Origin: DASRRB01 sp036732755
Lineage (GTDB): Bacteria > Planctomycetota > B15-G4 > SIAN01
Direction: 5' to 3'
NCBI GenBank assembly: GCA_036732755.1
Contig: DAINBU010000003.1
Span: 1 to 64,000, forward strand
Length of the DNA stretch: 64,000 nt
The notes under the pieces are model-generated. The model did no database searches. It had not been told where the DNA came from and worked only from the letters and a program-made list of their open reading frames with translations. The position numbers and the translations under genes are program-made. Positions 7,930-16,790 of the stretch are shown in pieces; the stretch's first letter is position 1, and each line of letters starts with the position of its first letter.

Positions 7930-10179
7930 ATGAGCCGGCGCGCGAGCATCGGTGGGGTGGTGGTTCTCGTCGTCGCGCTGGCCGGCGTCGCCGCGCTGAT
8001 TCGACTCGTGCACGAGGGCGACGACGGTGGAGCGCGCCGCCCCGAGTCGTCGTCGCCGATCGATTCGTCGAGGCCGGCGATGGACGCGGCCGCCGCGACC
8101 CCTGCCGCGCTCGATCCCACGCGCAACGTGGCCACGACGCCCGCGGCGGCGCCGCCGGACGACCGCGAAGACGCGGACGACGCGACGACGCGCGAGGCGG
8201 CGCTCGTCGGGATCGTGCAGGACGCCAGCGGAAGGCCGATCGCCGACGCGACGATCGTCGTGCTGCTCCCTCCGGGCCGCAGCTTCAACATGCTCGACCT
8301 CGAATACCGGTATCGCACCGACCGCCTCGCCGAGCTGCGCTCCGACCAGCAAGGGCGATTCTCTTTCCGGCTCGAACGCGGCCGACCCATCGACCTCGAC
8401 GTCTCCGCGGCCGGATTCGCGCGCCGCGGCGTCGTGAATCGGTTCGCGGGCGAGCGGGTCGTCGTCGTGCTCGATCGGGGCTGCACGCTGTCGGGACGGT
8501 TGACGCACCAGGACGACGGCTCTGCGGTCGCAGATGCGCGGCTGCGCGTGTTCCGGTACGCGGGCACCGGCACGTTCGTGTTCTGGACGAAGAGCGACGT
8601 CGACGGGCGCTACCGCTTCGACGGGCTGCCGTCCGAGCAGATGGTCCTCGAGATCCTTCCGCAACGAGACTGCTGCCCCGACTGGATCCGCCTCGAGTTC
8701 GCGCCCGACGGGACGCTGGTCAAGGACGCCGCACTCGCCCGCGGCTTCGTCGCGCGCGGCCACGTGACCGACGCGAAGAGCGGGAAGCCGATCGCGGGCG
8801 CCGAGATTGCGGAGAACTGGACGTTCAATCGAACCGTACTGTCGGACGCGAGCGGCGCCTTCGAGCTGCGCGGCTTCGCCGGCAGCAGCATGTCCGAGCT
8901 GAACGTTCGCGCCGCGGGCTACGGGCGGAAGGTCCAGAGCGAGATCCCCGCGGCGGTCGAGGGAGCGGTCGCGGTCGACTTCGCGTTGACGCCGGCGCGC
9001 TCCGTCACCGGTCGAGTGGTCGACGCGTCGAACGCCCCCGTCGCCGGGGCGTACATCGCCGCCGTCGGGAAGGCGTTCGGGTTGCGCCAAGACCTGACGG
9101 ACTGGCCTTCGACGTCGACGGGCGCGGATGGCCGCTTCGAGATCGCGGACCTGACGGCGGAGATCCGCCACACGCTCCTCGTGCAGAAGTGCGGCACGGC
9201 GACAGTCGTCTTCGACCTGCCCGCGGCGGAGCTCGACGGTCCGTCGCTCGACGTCGGCGCGATCACGCTCGCGGCGCCGGCGCTCCTGCTCGGCCGGGTC
9301 GTCGACGCGGAGGGAAAGGGGGTCGCGAACGTCGACGTGACCCTGTCCGGACGCAATCGGGACTCCGGCCGGCTGCTGCGGCCGAACGAGAGCCCGCCGA
9401 ACAGCAATCTCCGAAACGTCGAGTCGCGCACGGTCCGCTCCGACGATCGCGGGCGCTTCTCGTTCGCGGACCTGCCGGAAGGGGAGTTCACGCTGAAGGC
9501 GTCACCGGCCGGAACGAAGGAGACGGCGCTGACGAAGATCGCGATCGCCGCGGGGGAGGTGAAGAGCGGCGTCGTGATCACGATCCCGACAGGGGCCCGG
9601 ATCGCGGGCCGTGTCGTGCTCGAAACGGGAGAGGGGATCGCCGGAGTCCGGGTCGCGGTCGAATCGATGATCGGGAGAGAAGCTCGCGTCTCGACCCAGA
9701 GCGAAGCGGACGGGCGCTTCGAATTGCGCGGACTTTCGGAGGGGCGCTATCGCTTGAACGCGTACCCCTACTTCCCCGATCGCACCGACGCGCTGGCCCA
9801 CCTCCTTCCCGTCGACCTCGACGGCGTTGCCTCGGATGCGACGGACCTCCGGATCGTGCTGCGGGTCGGTCATCCGATCAGCGGCCGCCTCCTCGACGAG
9901 GACGGGAAGGCCGCCAACCACGCGTGGGTCCTCGCGAACGGAGCCGACGGGACATTCGTCGGCGGCGCCATGGTCGAAGACGACGGACGATTCACGCTCT
10001 ACGTCCCGGTCGGCGCGATCGTCGACCTCACGGCACGGTGGATGTCGTCCACGCGCGGAGGTCGGGAGATCCCCACGCTCCGGACATCGGTGCAGGCCGG
10101 ATCACGCGACGTGGAACTGAGGATCCCGGCCAGCGACTCGATCGATCCGGCGCGTCGCGACGGACGCGGGCGGCGGTGA
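7930..10179 (+). CDS. Anchored carboxypeptidase-regulatory-like repeat protein (copy 2)
   Basis: The predicted protein has 749 residues and aligns along its whole length with the preceding gene. It has a signal anchor (ASIGGVVVLVVALAGVAALIRL), a Pro/Ala linker with a DDREDADDATTREA block, then the same series of carboxypeptidase-regulatory-like beta-sandwich repeats. Blocks such as LTPARSVTGRVVDAS and GRFSFADLP are shared nearly verbatim between the copies. It begins 52 bases after copy 1 and is probably co-transcribed. No catalytic motif is seen, and the ligand is unknown. Confidence 0.8.
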   Translation: MSRRASIGGVVVLVVALAGVAALIRLVHEGDDGGARRPESSSPIDSSRPAMDAAAATPAALDPTRNVATTPAAAPPDDREDADDATTREAALVGIVQDASGRPIADATIVVLLPPGRSFNMLDLEYRYRTDRLAELRSDQQGRFSFRLERGRPIDLDVSAAGFARRGVVNRFAGERVVVVLDRGCTLSGRLTHQDDGSAVADARLRVFRYAGTGTFVFWTKSDVDGRYRFDGLPSEQMVLEILPQRDCCPDWIRLEFAPDGTLVKDAALARGFVARGHVTDAKSGKPIAGAEIAENWTFNRTVLSDASGAFELRGFAGSSMSELNVRAAGYGRKVQSEIPAAVEGAVAVDFALTPARSVTGRVVDASNAPVAGAYIAAVGKAFGLRQDLTDWPSTSTGADGRFEIADLTAEIRHTLLVQKCGTATVVFDLPAAELDGPSLDVGAITLAAPALLLGRVVDAEGKGVANVDVTLSGRNRDSGRLLRPNESPPNSNLRNVESRTVRSDDRGRFSFADLPEGEFTLKASPAGTKETALTKIAIAAGEVKSGVVITIPTGARIAGRVVLETGEGIAGVRVAVESMIGREARVSTQSEADGRFELRGLSEGRYRLNAYPYFPDRTDALAHLLPVDLDGVASDATDLRIVLRVGHPISGRLLDEDGKAANHAWVLANGADGTFVGGAMVEDDGRFTLYVPVGAIVDLTARWMSSTRGGREIPTLRTSVQAGSRDVELRIPASDSIDPARRDGRGRR

Positions 10180-10228
10180 CGAGGAGCGTCGGCCTCGCGC
10201 GTGACCGCGCCTCGGGCTGCGAGTGAAC

Positions 10229-10804
10229 CTAGTCGCGCCGCGCGTTCGTCGCTCCGCAGCTGCAGTCCTCGCACCCGTGCTCCGCGCACGTGCCGCACGA
10301 GCGGATGACCTGCTTGTGCAGCGCCGCTCGCGCGCGGTGGGCGCGGACGGCGGCGTTGCCGGGCGTAATGCCTTCGCGCGCGGCGAACTCCTGGAGCGGC
10401 ACTCCGTCGACCTCGACCTGGCGGAGGACGTCGGCGTACTCGGGCTTGAGTGTGCGCGCGAGTCGCGACACGCAGGCGCAGATCTCGCGTCGATCGGCGG
10501 ACGCACGTTCGGGGTCGGCGAGTTGCCGCGCGAAGGCGGCGGTCGCGCGCGCGGCCGCCCCGCGCCGCCGCGCGTGGTCGGTCGCGGCGTTGCGCAGCAG
10601 CCGGAAGAACCACGCGACGGCCGACTCCGACTTCCGGAGCGCCGCGCCGCGCGCGAGCGACTTCGCGAAGGCGTCCTGAAGGAGATCCTCGGCCGTCTCG
10701 CGACTCCCCACGCGACGCTCGAGGAAGCGGAGGAACGCGCGGTGGTTTTCGACCAGGAGCTTCACGACTCCGGACGCCGGTGCACCCGGGGAATCCGAAC
10801 CCAC
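10229..10804 (-). CDS. CorE-like ECF sigma factor with C-terminal cysteine-rich domain
   Basis: The predicted protein has 191 residues. Sigma region 2 covers about residues 15-85 (AEDLLQDAFAKSLARG, AWFFRLLRNAATDHARRR). Region 4 covers about 115-170 (LKPEYADVLRQVEVDGVPL, EFAAREGITPGNAAVRAHRAR). The C-terminal tail CGTCAEHGCEDCSCG matches the metal-binding cysteine-rich domain of the CorE group (ECF44), in which the tail itself senses copper (CorE) or cadmium/zinc (CorE2) without a separate anti-sigma factor. No anti-sigma gene is adjacent. I chose the GTG start because AAAGGAGA lies just upstream. It is divergent from a Cu+ ATPase gene, its likely target. Confidence 0.85.
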   Translation of the reverse strand: MGSDSPGAPASGVVKLLVENHRAFLRFLERRVGSRETAEDLLQDAFAKSLARGAALRKSESAVAWFFRLLRNAATDHARRRGAAARATAAFARQLADPERASADRREICACVSRLARTLKPEYADVLRQVEVDGVPLQEFAAREGITPGNAAVRAHRARAALHKQVIRSCGTCAEHGCEDCSCGATNARRD

Positions 10805-10900
10805 GCCGATCTCCTTTCGCCGGGCCGGACCGGGCGGCCGGCGCGGGGACTGTAATGAACGCGCGCCACCTGCGTCAGCGGCGGTGAAAGGAGGTGCTCC
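10805..10900. promoter_or_regulatory. Divergent promoter region of ECF sigma factor and Cu+ ATPase
   Basis: This 96-base gap lies between two head-to-head genes and must carry both promoters. It contains the ribosome binding sites of both genes (AAAGGAGA for the sigma gene on the minus strand, AAAGGAGGTG for the ATPase) and a GC-rich partly self-complementary stretch (CGGGCCGGACCGGGCGGCCGG). I cannot assign -35 and -10 elements with confidence. Confidence 0.5.
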
Positions 10901-13189
10901 ATGAAGCACGCTCATGCCGCCCATCCAGCTTGCTGCGGGCCCGCCGCAGCCGACGACCGCGCCGTTCACGTCCGACCGGAGCCGACCCTCGTGCGCCCGA
11001 CCCCGCCCGCCGCTCCGTCTGCGCATTCGGCCACGACCTACACCTGCCCGATGCACCCCGAGGTCGTGCACGACGGACCGGGCACCTGCCCCAAGTGCGG
11101 CATGGCGCTCGAGCCGCGGATGCCGTCGGCCGCCGAGACGACGTCGCCCGAGCTCCGCGACATGAGCCGGCGCTTCCGGCTCGCGGCGCTCCTCACGCTG
11201 CCGGTCGTGGTGCTCGCGATGTCGGAGATGATCCCGGGCCAGCCGCTGCAGCACGCGCTCGGAGAGGGCTGGAGCGTCGGACTGCAGCTCCTCTTCGCGA
11301 CGCCGGTCGTCTTCGGGTCCGGCCTGCCGCTCCTGCGGCGCGGCGTCGCGTCGGTCGCGCGCCGCTCGCTCGACATGTTCACGCTGATCGCGCTCGGCAC
11401 GGGCGCGGCCTGGCTCTTCAGCGCCTTCGCGACGCTCTTCCCCGCAGCGATCCCTGCGGCGTTCCGCGGCCACGGCGGCGCCGTGCCGGTCTACTTCGAG
11501 GCCGCGGCGGTCATCACGACGCTGGCGCTGCTCGGCCAGGTCCTCGAACTGCGGGCGCGCAGCCGGACGTCGAGCGCGCTCCGGGCGCTGCTCGACCTCG
11601 CGCCGGCGTCGGCGCACCGCGTGAGCGAGGACGGTTCCGACGAGGAGGTCGCGCTCGCCGACGTTCGGCGCGGCGATCGACTGCGCGTACGGCCGGGCGA
11701 GCGCGTCCCCGTCGATGGCGTCGTCGTCGATGGCGAGAGCGCGGTCGACGAATCGCTCGTGACCGGCGAGCCGATCCCGGTCGAGAAGCGCGACGGCTCG
11801 CCCGTCACCGGCGGCACGATCAACGGCAGCGGCAGCTTCGTCCTGCGCGCCGAGCATGTCGGGAGCGAGACGCTCCTCGCGCGCATCGTCGCGACGGTCG
11901 CGGACGCCCAGCGCAGCCGCGCACCGATCCAGAAGGTCGCGGATGCCGTGTCCGCGTGGTTCGTGCCGGCCGTGCTCGTCGTCGCGGCCGCGACGTTCGC
12001 GGTCTGGGCGACTGCCGGACCCGAGCCGCGGCTCGCGCACGCGTTCGTCAACGCGGTCGCGGTGCTCATCATCGCCTGCCCGTGCGCGCTCGGACTCGCG
12101 ACGCCGATGTCGATCATGGTTGGGATCGGGCGCGGCGCGACGGCGGGGATCCTCGTGCGCGACGCCGAGGCGCTCGAGCTCCTCGAGCGCGCCGACACTC
12201 TGGTCGTCGACAAGACCGGCACGCTCACCGAGGGACGGCCGCGGCTGGTCCGCGTCGCTGCGGCGCCGGGCACGACCGAGACGGAGCTCGTCCGCGTCGC
12301 CGCGAGCCTCGAGCGCGCGAGCGAGCACCCGCTCGCCGCGGCCGTGGTGCGCGGCGCGGCGGAGCGCGGGCTCGAGCTGCTCGAGCCGGAGGAGTTCCGC
12401 GCCACGACGGGCCGCGGCGTCGCCGGGGTCGTCGCCGGCAAGCGCGCGCTGCTCGGGAATCGCGAGCACCTCGACGAGGCGGGCGTCGCGGCCGATTCGC
12501 TCGACGCGGCGGCGGCGGCGCTGCGCGCCGAGGGCCAGACCGTCGTGTACGTCGCGATCGACGGGCGGGCTGCCGGCCTTCTCGGCATCGCCGATCCGAT
12601 CAAGGCGTCGACGCCCGATGCGATCCGCGGCCTCCGCGCCGCCGGGATCCGCGTGGTCATGCTCACCGGCGACCACCGTGCGACGGCGGAGGCGGTCGCA
12701 CGCAAGGTCGGCATCGACGAGGTGCTCGCGGAGACGAAGCCCGACGAGAAGGCGGCCGTCGTGCGCGCACTGCGTTCGCAGGGGCGCGTCGTCGCGATGG
12801 CGGGCGACGGCGTCAACGACGCGCCCGCCCTCGCGCACGCCGACGTCGGCATCGCGATGGGCACCGGCGCCGACGTCGCGCTCGAAGCCGCGGGCGTCAC
12901 GCTCGTGCGCGGCGACCTGCGCGGCATCGCGCGCGCCCGCGCCCTCTCCCGCGCGACCATGCGCAACGTCCGCCAGAACCTCTTCTTCGCCTTCGTCTAC
13001 AACCTGCTCGGCGTGCCGCTCGCGGCGGGCGTGCTGCAGCCGTTCCTCGGCCTCGTCCTCGACCCGATGGTCGCGAGCCTCGCGATGAGCGTGAGCTCGG
13101 TGTCGGTGATCGCGAACGCGCTGCGGCTGAAGCGGGTGGTGCTCGATCCCCTCGTCAGTCCCCGACGACGAGGTCGAGCCCCTCGCTGA
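10901..13189 (+). CDS. copA: Cu+-translocating P1B-1-type ATPase
   Basis: The predicted protein has 762 residues. A His/Cys-rich N-terminus is followed by a YHS-like heavy-metal-binding domain (YTCPMHPEVVHDGPGTCPKC, about residues 47-66). The membrane domain has CPC in TM6 (Cys393-Pro-Cys395), the phosphorylation motif DKTGTLTEG (Asp437), the HP motif (SEHPLAAA) and the hinge GDGVNDAP. TM7 carries NLFFAFVYN and TM8 carries MSVSS, the signatures of Cu+-specific P1B-1 pumps. It should export cytoplasmic Cu+ using ATP. A strong ribosome binding site precedes the ATG. The 3' end overlaps the convergent gene by 35 bases. The divergent CorE-like sigma factor is its probable regulator. Confidence 0.92.
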   Translation: MKHAHAAHPACCGPAAADDRAVHVRPEPTLVRPTPPAAPSAHSATTYTCPMHPEVVHDGPGTCPKCGMALEPRMPSAAETTSPELRDMSRRFRLAALLTLPVVVLAMSEMIPGQPLQHALGEGWSVGLQLLFATPVVFGSGLPLLRRGVASVARRSLDMFTLIALGTGAAWLFSAFATLFPAAIPAAFRGHGGAVPVYFEAAAVITTLALLGQVLELRARSRTSSALRALLDLAPASAHRVSEDGSDEEVALADVRRGDRLRVRPGERVPVDGVVVDGESAVDESLVTGEPIPVEKRDGSPVTGGTINGSGSFVLRAEHVGSETLLARIVATVADAQRSRAPIQKVADAVSAWFVPAVLVVAAATFAVWATAGPEPRLAHAFVNAVAVLIIACPCALGLATPMSIMVGIGRGATAGILVRDAEALELLERADTLVVDKTGTLTEGRPRLVRVAAAPGTTETELVRVAASLERASEHPLAAAVVRGAAERGLELLEPEEFRATTGRGVAGVVAGKRALLGNREHLDEAGVAADSLDAAAAALRAEGQTVVYVAIDGRAAGLLGIADPIKASTPDAIRGLRAAGIRVVMLTGDHRATAEAVARKVGIDEVLAETKPDEKAAVVRALRSQGRVVAMAGDGVNDAPALAHADVGIAMGTGADVALEAAGVTLVRGDLRGIARARALSRATMRNVRQNLFFAFVYNLLGVPLAAGVLQPFLGLVLDPMVASLAMSVSSVSVIANALRLKRVVLDPLVSPRRRGRAPR

Positions 13190-14831
13190 ACGACACGCCC
13201 TTCGTCGCCCCCGCGTCGAGCTGGAGCTGCTGCAGGAACGCCTCCGCTCCGCCGAGCGCCGGGTCGTCGAGCGCGCCGCTCGAGAGCACCGCGCCGCCGG
13301 ACGGCACCGAGACCAGCTGCCACAAGAGCGGCAGCACCAGGATCGTCCCGCCGCGATTCGTCGGGATCGACGCCGACGAAGTCCCGATCGCGAGCAGCGC
13401 GACGGTGTCCGCTCCCGCCGAGTTGCCGAGCAGGAGGTCGAACGCGGCTCCAAAGTGCGGCGGCGTCGAAACGCCGAGCGACGGCACCCCGAACGTCCCC
13501 GTCCACCCGGTGCCGTAGTTCGACGCCGCCGCATCACGATGTTCGTCGCAGCCGACGTCGAAGCCCGCGACCTGCGGCCGCGGGTTGCCTTCGAAGTCGG
13601 TGGCTGGCGCGCTGTGGCCCGCCATGCTCGCGACGCTCGCGTCGAGCGCGGGCGAGCCGCTCGCGAGGTGCCAGTCGTCGTTCGCGGGATCGGCGAAGTA
13701 CGCGTCGAGCTGGGTCGAATCGATCAGGATCGAGTGCTGATCCTGTCCGGTCGTCGACCGCCACGTCGAGAGGGAGATCTTCGTGGCGTCGCCGTCGGTC
13801 GAGAAGCGGTCGACCACGACGTTCCAGTCGCTCGTGAAGCCGGAGAGCGACGCGGCGTCGATCGCGAGCGAGCCGCGGAACGCGTGGTCGCGGTAGAGGA
13901 TGTTGCCGAAGACGGTGCAGCCGCTCGAGCCGTCGACGAGCTTCAGCGCCCAGCGGGCGTCGGCCGCCATGATCACGGTGTTGTTGCAGATCACGTCGTT
14001 CTTCGCGGCGTCGGCGGCGTCGATCCGGTACCCGATGATCCCGCTCGCGTGGTTGTCGTAGAGGAGGTTGTCCTGGATCGTCGAGTCCTGCACGCCGTCC
14101 ATGTTGATCGCGCCGCCGCCGCCGACCCCGTTGCCGTGGATCACGTTCCCCTCGATCACCATGCGCGAGATCACGCCGTCCCCGCCCTGGCTCGCGTCGC
14201 CGTTCAGGTGGATGCCGTTGCCGTAGTTGCCGAAGACGTGGTTGCGGCGGATCACGCCGTCGTCGCCCGAGTTCGAGTGGTAGATGCCGTGCTCGTCGAC
14301 GCTGTTCGAGCAGACGTTGTCCTCGTAGGTGCACTGGTTCGCGAAGGCGTCGAAGATGCCCCAGGTCTGGTTCGCATCGCAGGTGCAGCGACGCACGACG
14401 ACGCCCGTGATCGGCGTGTCGGGATCGCCGCGCGGCGAGATCCCGGCGCGCGGCGCCTGGATCGAGCGGAAGCCGTCGACGACGTTCCAGTCGGCGTACA
14501 TCAAGCGGATGTTGTCGTTCGGATTCCCCGGCCCGCCGACGCACGGGCGATCGACGACGACGTTGGCGCCGTCCGCGACCCACGTGATCGGCGCGCTCGG
14601 CGTGCCGGCGACGTCGGTCGCCCACCCCGCGTAGGTCCCGTCCGCGACGTGCACCGTGTCGCCCGGCTGCACCGACTGCACGGCCCGCTGGATCGTGAGC
14701 CACGGCTTCGCCGCCGTCCCCGCGTTCGAGTCGCTTCCGTTGGTCGCGACGTACCACTCGGTCGCGCCCGCCGGGCCCGTGAAGGCCGACAGCAATGCAG
14801 CGACGAGGATCGAGCAGGACATCGGGCGCAT
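13155..14831 (-). CDS. Secreted right-handed parallel beta-helix protein
   Basis: The predicted protein has 558 residues. A signal peptide (SCSILVAALLSAFTGPAGA) is followed by EWYVATNGSDSNAGTAAKPW and GDTVHVADGTYAG, the usual opening of pectate-lyase-like right-handed beta-helix proteins. About eight helix coils rich in N, G, I and V follow (for example NHVFGNYGNGIHLNGDAS). The C-terminal domain (about residues 440-558) starts with YGTGWTGTFGVPSL and is shared with the unrelated PD40 protein at 52786-54474. The helix part may be a polysaccharide lyase or binding domain; no catalytic residues are assigned. GGGAG precedes the ATG chosen at 14831. Confidence 0.8.
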   Translation of the reverse strand: MRPMSCSILVAALLSAFTGPAGATEWYVATNGSDSNAGTAAKPWLTIQRAVQSVQPGDTVHVADGTYAGWATDVAGTPSAPITWVADGANVVVDRPCVGGPGNPNDNIRLMYADWNVVDGFRSIQAPRAGISPRGDPDTPITGVVVRRCTCDANQTWGIFDAFANQCTYEDNVCSNSVDEHGIYHSNSGDDGVIRRNHVFGNYGNGIHLNGDASQGGDGVISRMVIEGNVIHGNGVGGGGAINMDGVQDSTIQDNLLYDNHASGIIGYRIDAADAAKNDVICNNTVIMAADARWALKLVDGSSGCTVFGNILYRDHAFRGSLAIDAASLSGFTSDWNVVVDRFSTDGDATKISLSTWRSTTGQDQHSILIDSTQLDAYFADPANDDWHLASGSPALDASVASMAGHSAPATDFEGNPRPQVAGFDVGCDEHRDAAASNYGTGWTGTFGVPSLGVSTPPHFGAAFDLLLGNSAGADTVALLAIGTSSASIPTNRGGTILVLPLLWQLVSVPSGGAVLSSGALDDPALGGAEAFLQQLQLDAGATKGVSFSEGLDLVVGD

Positions 14832-14997
14832 CGTGCGACTCCCGGAGGAACGGCATCGCCGTGGTGCTCGCGAGACGGGACGTGGTGCAGCGTCGACTCC
14901 GGATTTCGCCATCGCGGAGCGCAGGAAGCGCAACGATCACTCGAGGGTGCGACGCGCGGATAGTCTCAGCCGATCGACCGGCGCCAAGGAGCGAACC

Positions 14998-15300
14998 ATG
15001 TTGCAGCCTCGAAGTCGGCGGCATCGGTCATCCAGAATGAACGCCCACCTCAAAGAACTGTTGGCTCTGAGCCTCGATGACCGCATCGAACTCGTCGAGG
15101 AGCTCTGGGAGAGCATCGAAAAGGAGCTCGAGGCGTCGCCGATCCCCGATTCCGTCAAGGCGGAGATCGATCGGCGGCTCGCCGAATACGACGCGGATCC
15201 CTCGAAGTCGGTGAGCTACGCGGAAGTCCGTCGGCAGATGAAATCGGCCATCGCCAAAGCGCGCCGGACGAGGTCTCGTCGGATGAAACTTCGAAGGTGA
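14998..15300 (+). CDS. Addiction-module component antitoxin (orphan)
   Basis: The predicted protein has 100 residues. The core LALSLDDRIELVEELWESIE and the later YAEVRRQM resemble the short 'putative addiction module component' antitoxin family (RelB/ParD-like in function), which neutralises RelE/ParE-type toxins. AGGAG precedes ATG 14998; the family's usual start corresponds to ATG 15037. The toxin gene that should follow survives only as a stub overlapping the stop (GTGA), so the antitoxin is an orphan. Confidence 0.75.
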   Translation: MLQPRSRRHRSSRMNAHLKELLALSLDDRIELVEELWESIEKELEASPIPDSVKAEIDRRLAEYDADPSKSVSYAEVRRQMKSAIAKARRTRSRRMKLRR

Positions 15301-15335
15301 AGCTTCGATTCACGGATCAGGCGCGACTTGGGCTG
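15297..15335 (+). pseudogene. Truncated ParE/RelE-type toxin stub
   Basis: A GTG overlapping the antitoxin stop opens the reading VKLRFTDQARLGL, which matches the first strand and helix of ParE/RelE toxins (typically a short K(V/L)RF...AR.(E/D)L start). The sequence then loses resemblance and runs into a hairpin and the convergent gene. A toxin normally has about 90-100 residues, so nearly all of it is missing. Confidence 0.55.
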
Positions 15336-15351
15336 AGCAGCGCCGAGCACG

Positions 15352-15366
15352 CGGGCTTTCAGCCCG
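15352..15366. terminator. Short hairpin between convergent genes
   Basis: CGGGCT-TTC-AGCCCG forms a 6-bp stem with a 3-base loop, located between the toxin stub and the convergent solute-binding protein gene. There is no T-run, so a role in termination is only suggested by position. Confidence 0.35.
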
Positions 15367-15375
15367 ACGCGCCGC

Positions 15376-16722
15376 CTACTTCAGCAGCCCCGCCTCCTTC
15401 AGGATCCGCTCCGACTCGTCGGCCAGCTTGGCGAGCGCGGCCTTCGTCTCCATCTGGTCGTCGATGGCCATGCCGACGTATTTCTGGGTGGCGCTCAGGA
15501 GCTCGTTGAAGCAGGGGACGTTCCAGAAGTCGCGCATGGTGTCGATCGAGTCGGCGAACGGCGCGTTGTAGGGCGCCGCCTTGCGGAAGGCGTCGCTCTT
15601 CAGGATCTCGACGTTGGCGGTGAAGCCGGCCGGCTTGGTGATCCACTTCTTCTGCGTCTCGACGGTCAGGAACCACGCGATGAACTTCTTCGCCAGCTCC
15701 TGGCGCGCGGCCGGGATCTTGGTCGAGATGCTCATCCCCTGGCCGCCGAGGCTCTGCGCGCGCTTGCCTCCGTGGCCCGGCACCACCGCGAATCCCGCCT
15801 TGTCGCCGAGCTTGTCGAAGATGCCGGGGAAGAAGGCGAAGTAGTTGACGCACATCGCGAGCGAGCCGTTCTTCAGGTACTCGACCGGGTCGCCGTAGTC
15901 GAGCTGCGTCGCGCCGTTCGGGCCGAGCTTCATCAGCGTCTTGAAGAAGTCGATCGCGTCCGCGGTTCCCTGCGTGTCGAGGTAGCCCTTCACCTTGTTG
16001 GAGTCGGGCGCCTTCCACATGCCGCCGAACGACCAGAGCAGGTTCTGCACGCCCATGGTGAGGCCGTCGTAGCCGCGGCTCGTCGTGAAGGCGCAGCCGA
16101 ACCGCTTCTGGTCGGGCCGCTGGAAGAACTCGGCGACGTCGCGGAACTCCTCCCAGGTGTCGGGGACCTTGAGCTCGCGCTTGTACTTCTCTTTGAAGGC
16201 GGCCTTCTCCTTCGGATCCTCGAACCAGTCCTTGCGGTACGCGAGTCCGACCGCGTCGGTCTCGCACGGCGCCGCGAACCACCGTCCGCTCCCCTCCGGA
16301 TACTCGCAGAGGTAGCGCGCCGCGTGCTCGTGGATCGTCTTCAAGTCGACGACCGTCTTCAGCCAGTCGGTGAGATCGACGTAGAGCTTCTCGGTCGCGC
16401 CGCGCCCGATCCACTGACTGTCGCCGATGATGACGTCGAACTCGGTCGGATGGCTCGCGGTCGCGTTGCTGAACTCGAGGAAGGTCTTCGTCTGATACGA
16501 CATGAGCGGGATCTGGACGACCTTGACCGCGGTGCCGGTCGCCTTCGTGTAGTCGTCGCCGAGCTCCTGCAGGCCGTCCGCCGGCGGCCACTGGAACCAC
16601 CAGATCGTCAGCGGCTTCTGCGCGCCGCCCGAATCGGCGGAGGGGCCCGTGGCCTCCTCCTTCTTGCAGCCCGATCCGGCGAGGCAGGCGAGCGCGAGCA
16701 GGGGCGCGAGCGACCGCAGCAT
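15376..16722 (-). CDS. ABC-transporter-type extracellular solute-binding lipoprotein (family 1)
   Basis: The predicted protein has 448 residues. The lipoprotein signal LRSLAPLLALACLAGSGC places the acylated cysteine at residue 19. LTIWWFQWPP, the FDVIIGDSQWIGRG segment, GYDGLTMGVQNLLWSFGG and the late FIAWFLTVETQKKW segment fit sugar-binding proteins of the SBP_bac_1 family. The normal role is to capture a sugar or oligosaccharide and deliver it to an ABC importer. No permease or ATPase gene is adjacent, so the transporter must be encoded elsewhere. A strong AAAAGGAGA precedes the ATG. Confidence 0.88.
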   Translation of the reverse strand: MLRSLAPLLALACLAGSGCKKEEATGPSADSGGAQKPLTIWWFQWPPADGLQELGDDYTKATGTAVKVVQIPLMSYQTKTFLEFSNATASHPTEFDVIIGDSQWIGRGATEKLYVDLTDWLKTVVDLKTIHEHAARYLCEYPEGSGRWFAAPCETDAVGLAYRKDWFEDPKEKAAFKEKYKRELKVPDTWEEFRDVAEFFQRPDQKRFGCAFTTSRGYDGLTMGVQNLLWSFGGMWKAPDSNKVKGYLDTQGTADAIDFFKTLMKLGPNGATQLDYGDPVEYLKNGSLAMCVNYFAFFPGIFDKLGDKAGFAVVPGHGGKRAQSLGGQGMSISTKIPAARQELAKKFIAWFLTVETQKKWITKPAGFTANVEILKSDAFRKAAPYNAPFADSIDTMRDFWNVPCFNELLSATQKYVGMAIDDQMETKAALAKLADESERILKEAGLLK

Positions 16723-16790
16723 GACCGTCTCCTTTTCCGAGGAAGCGCGGGACGATAGCGCGCGGGCGGGCCGGCGCCGTTTCGGGCAAG

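Noticed and set aside
10229..13189. A possible anti-sigma factor gene beside the ECF sigma factor
   Set aside because: No candidate is present on either strand; the C-terminal cysteine tail explains regulation without one.
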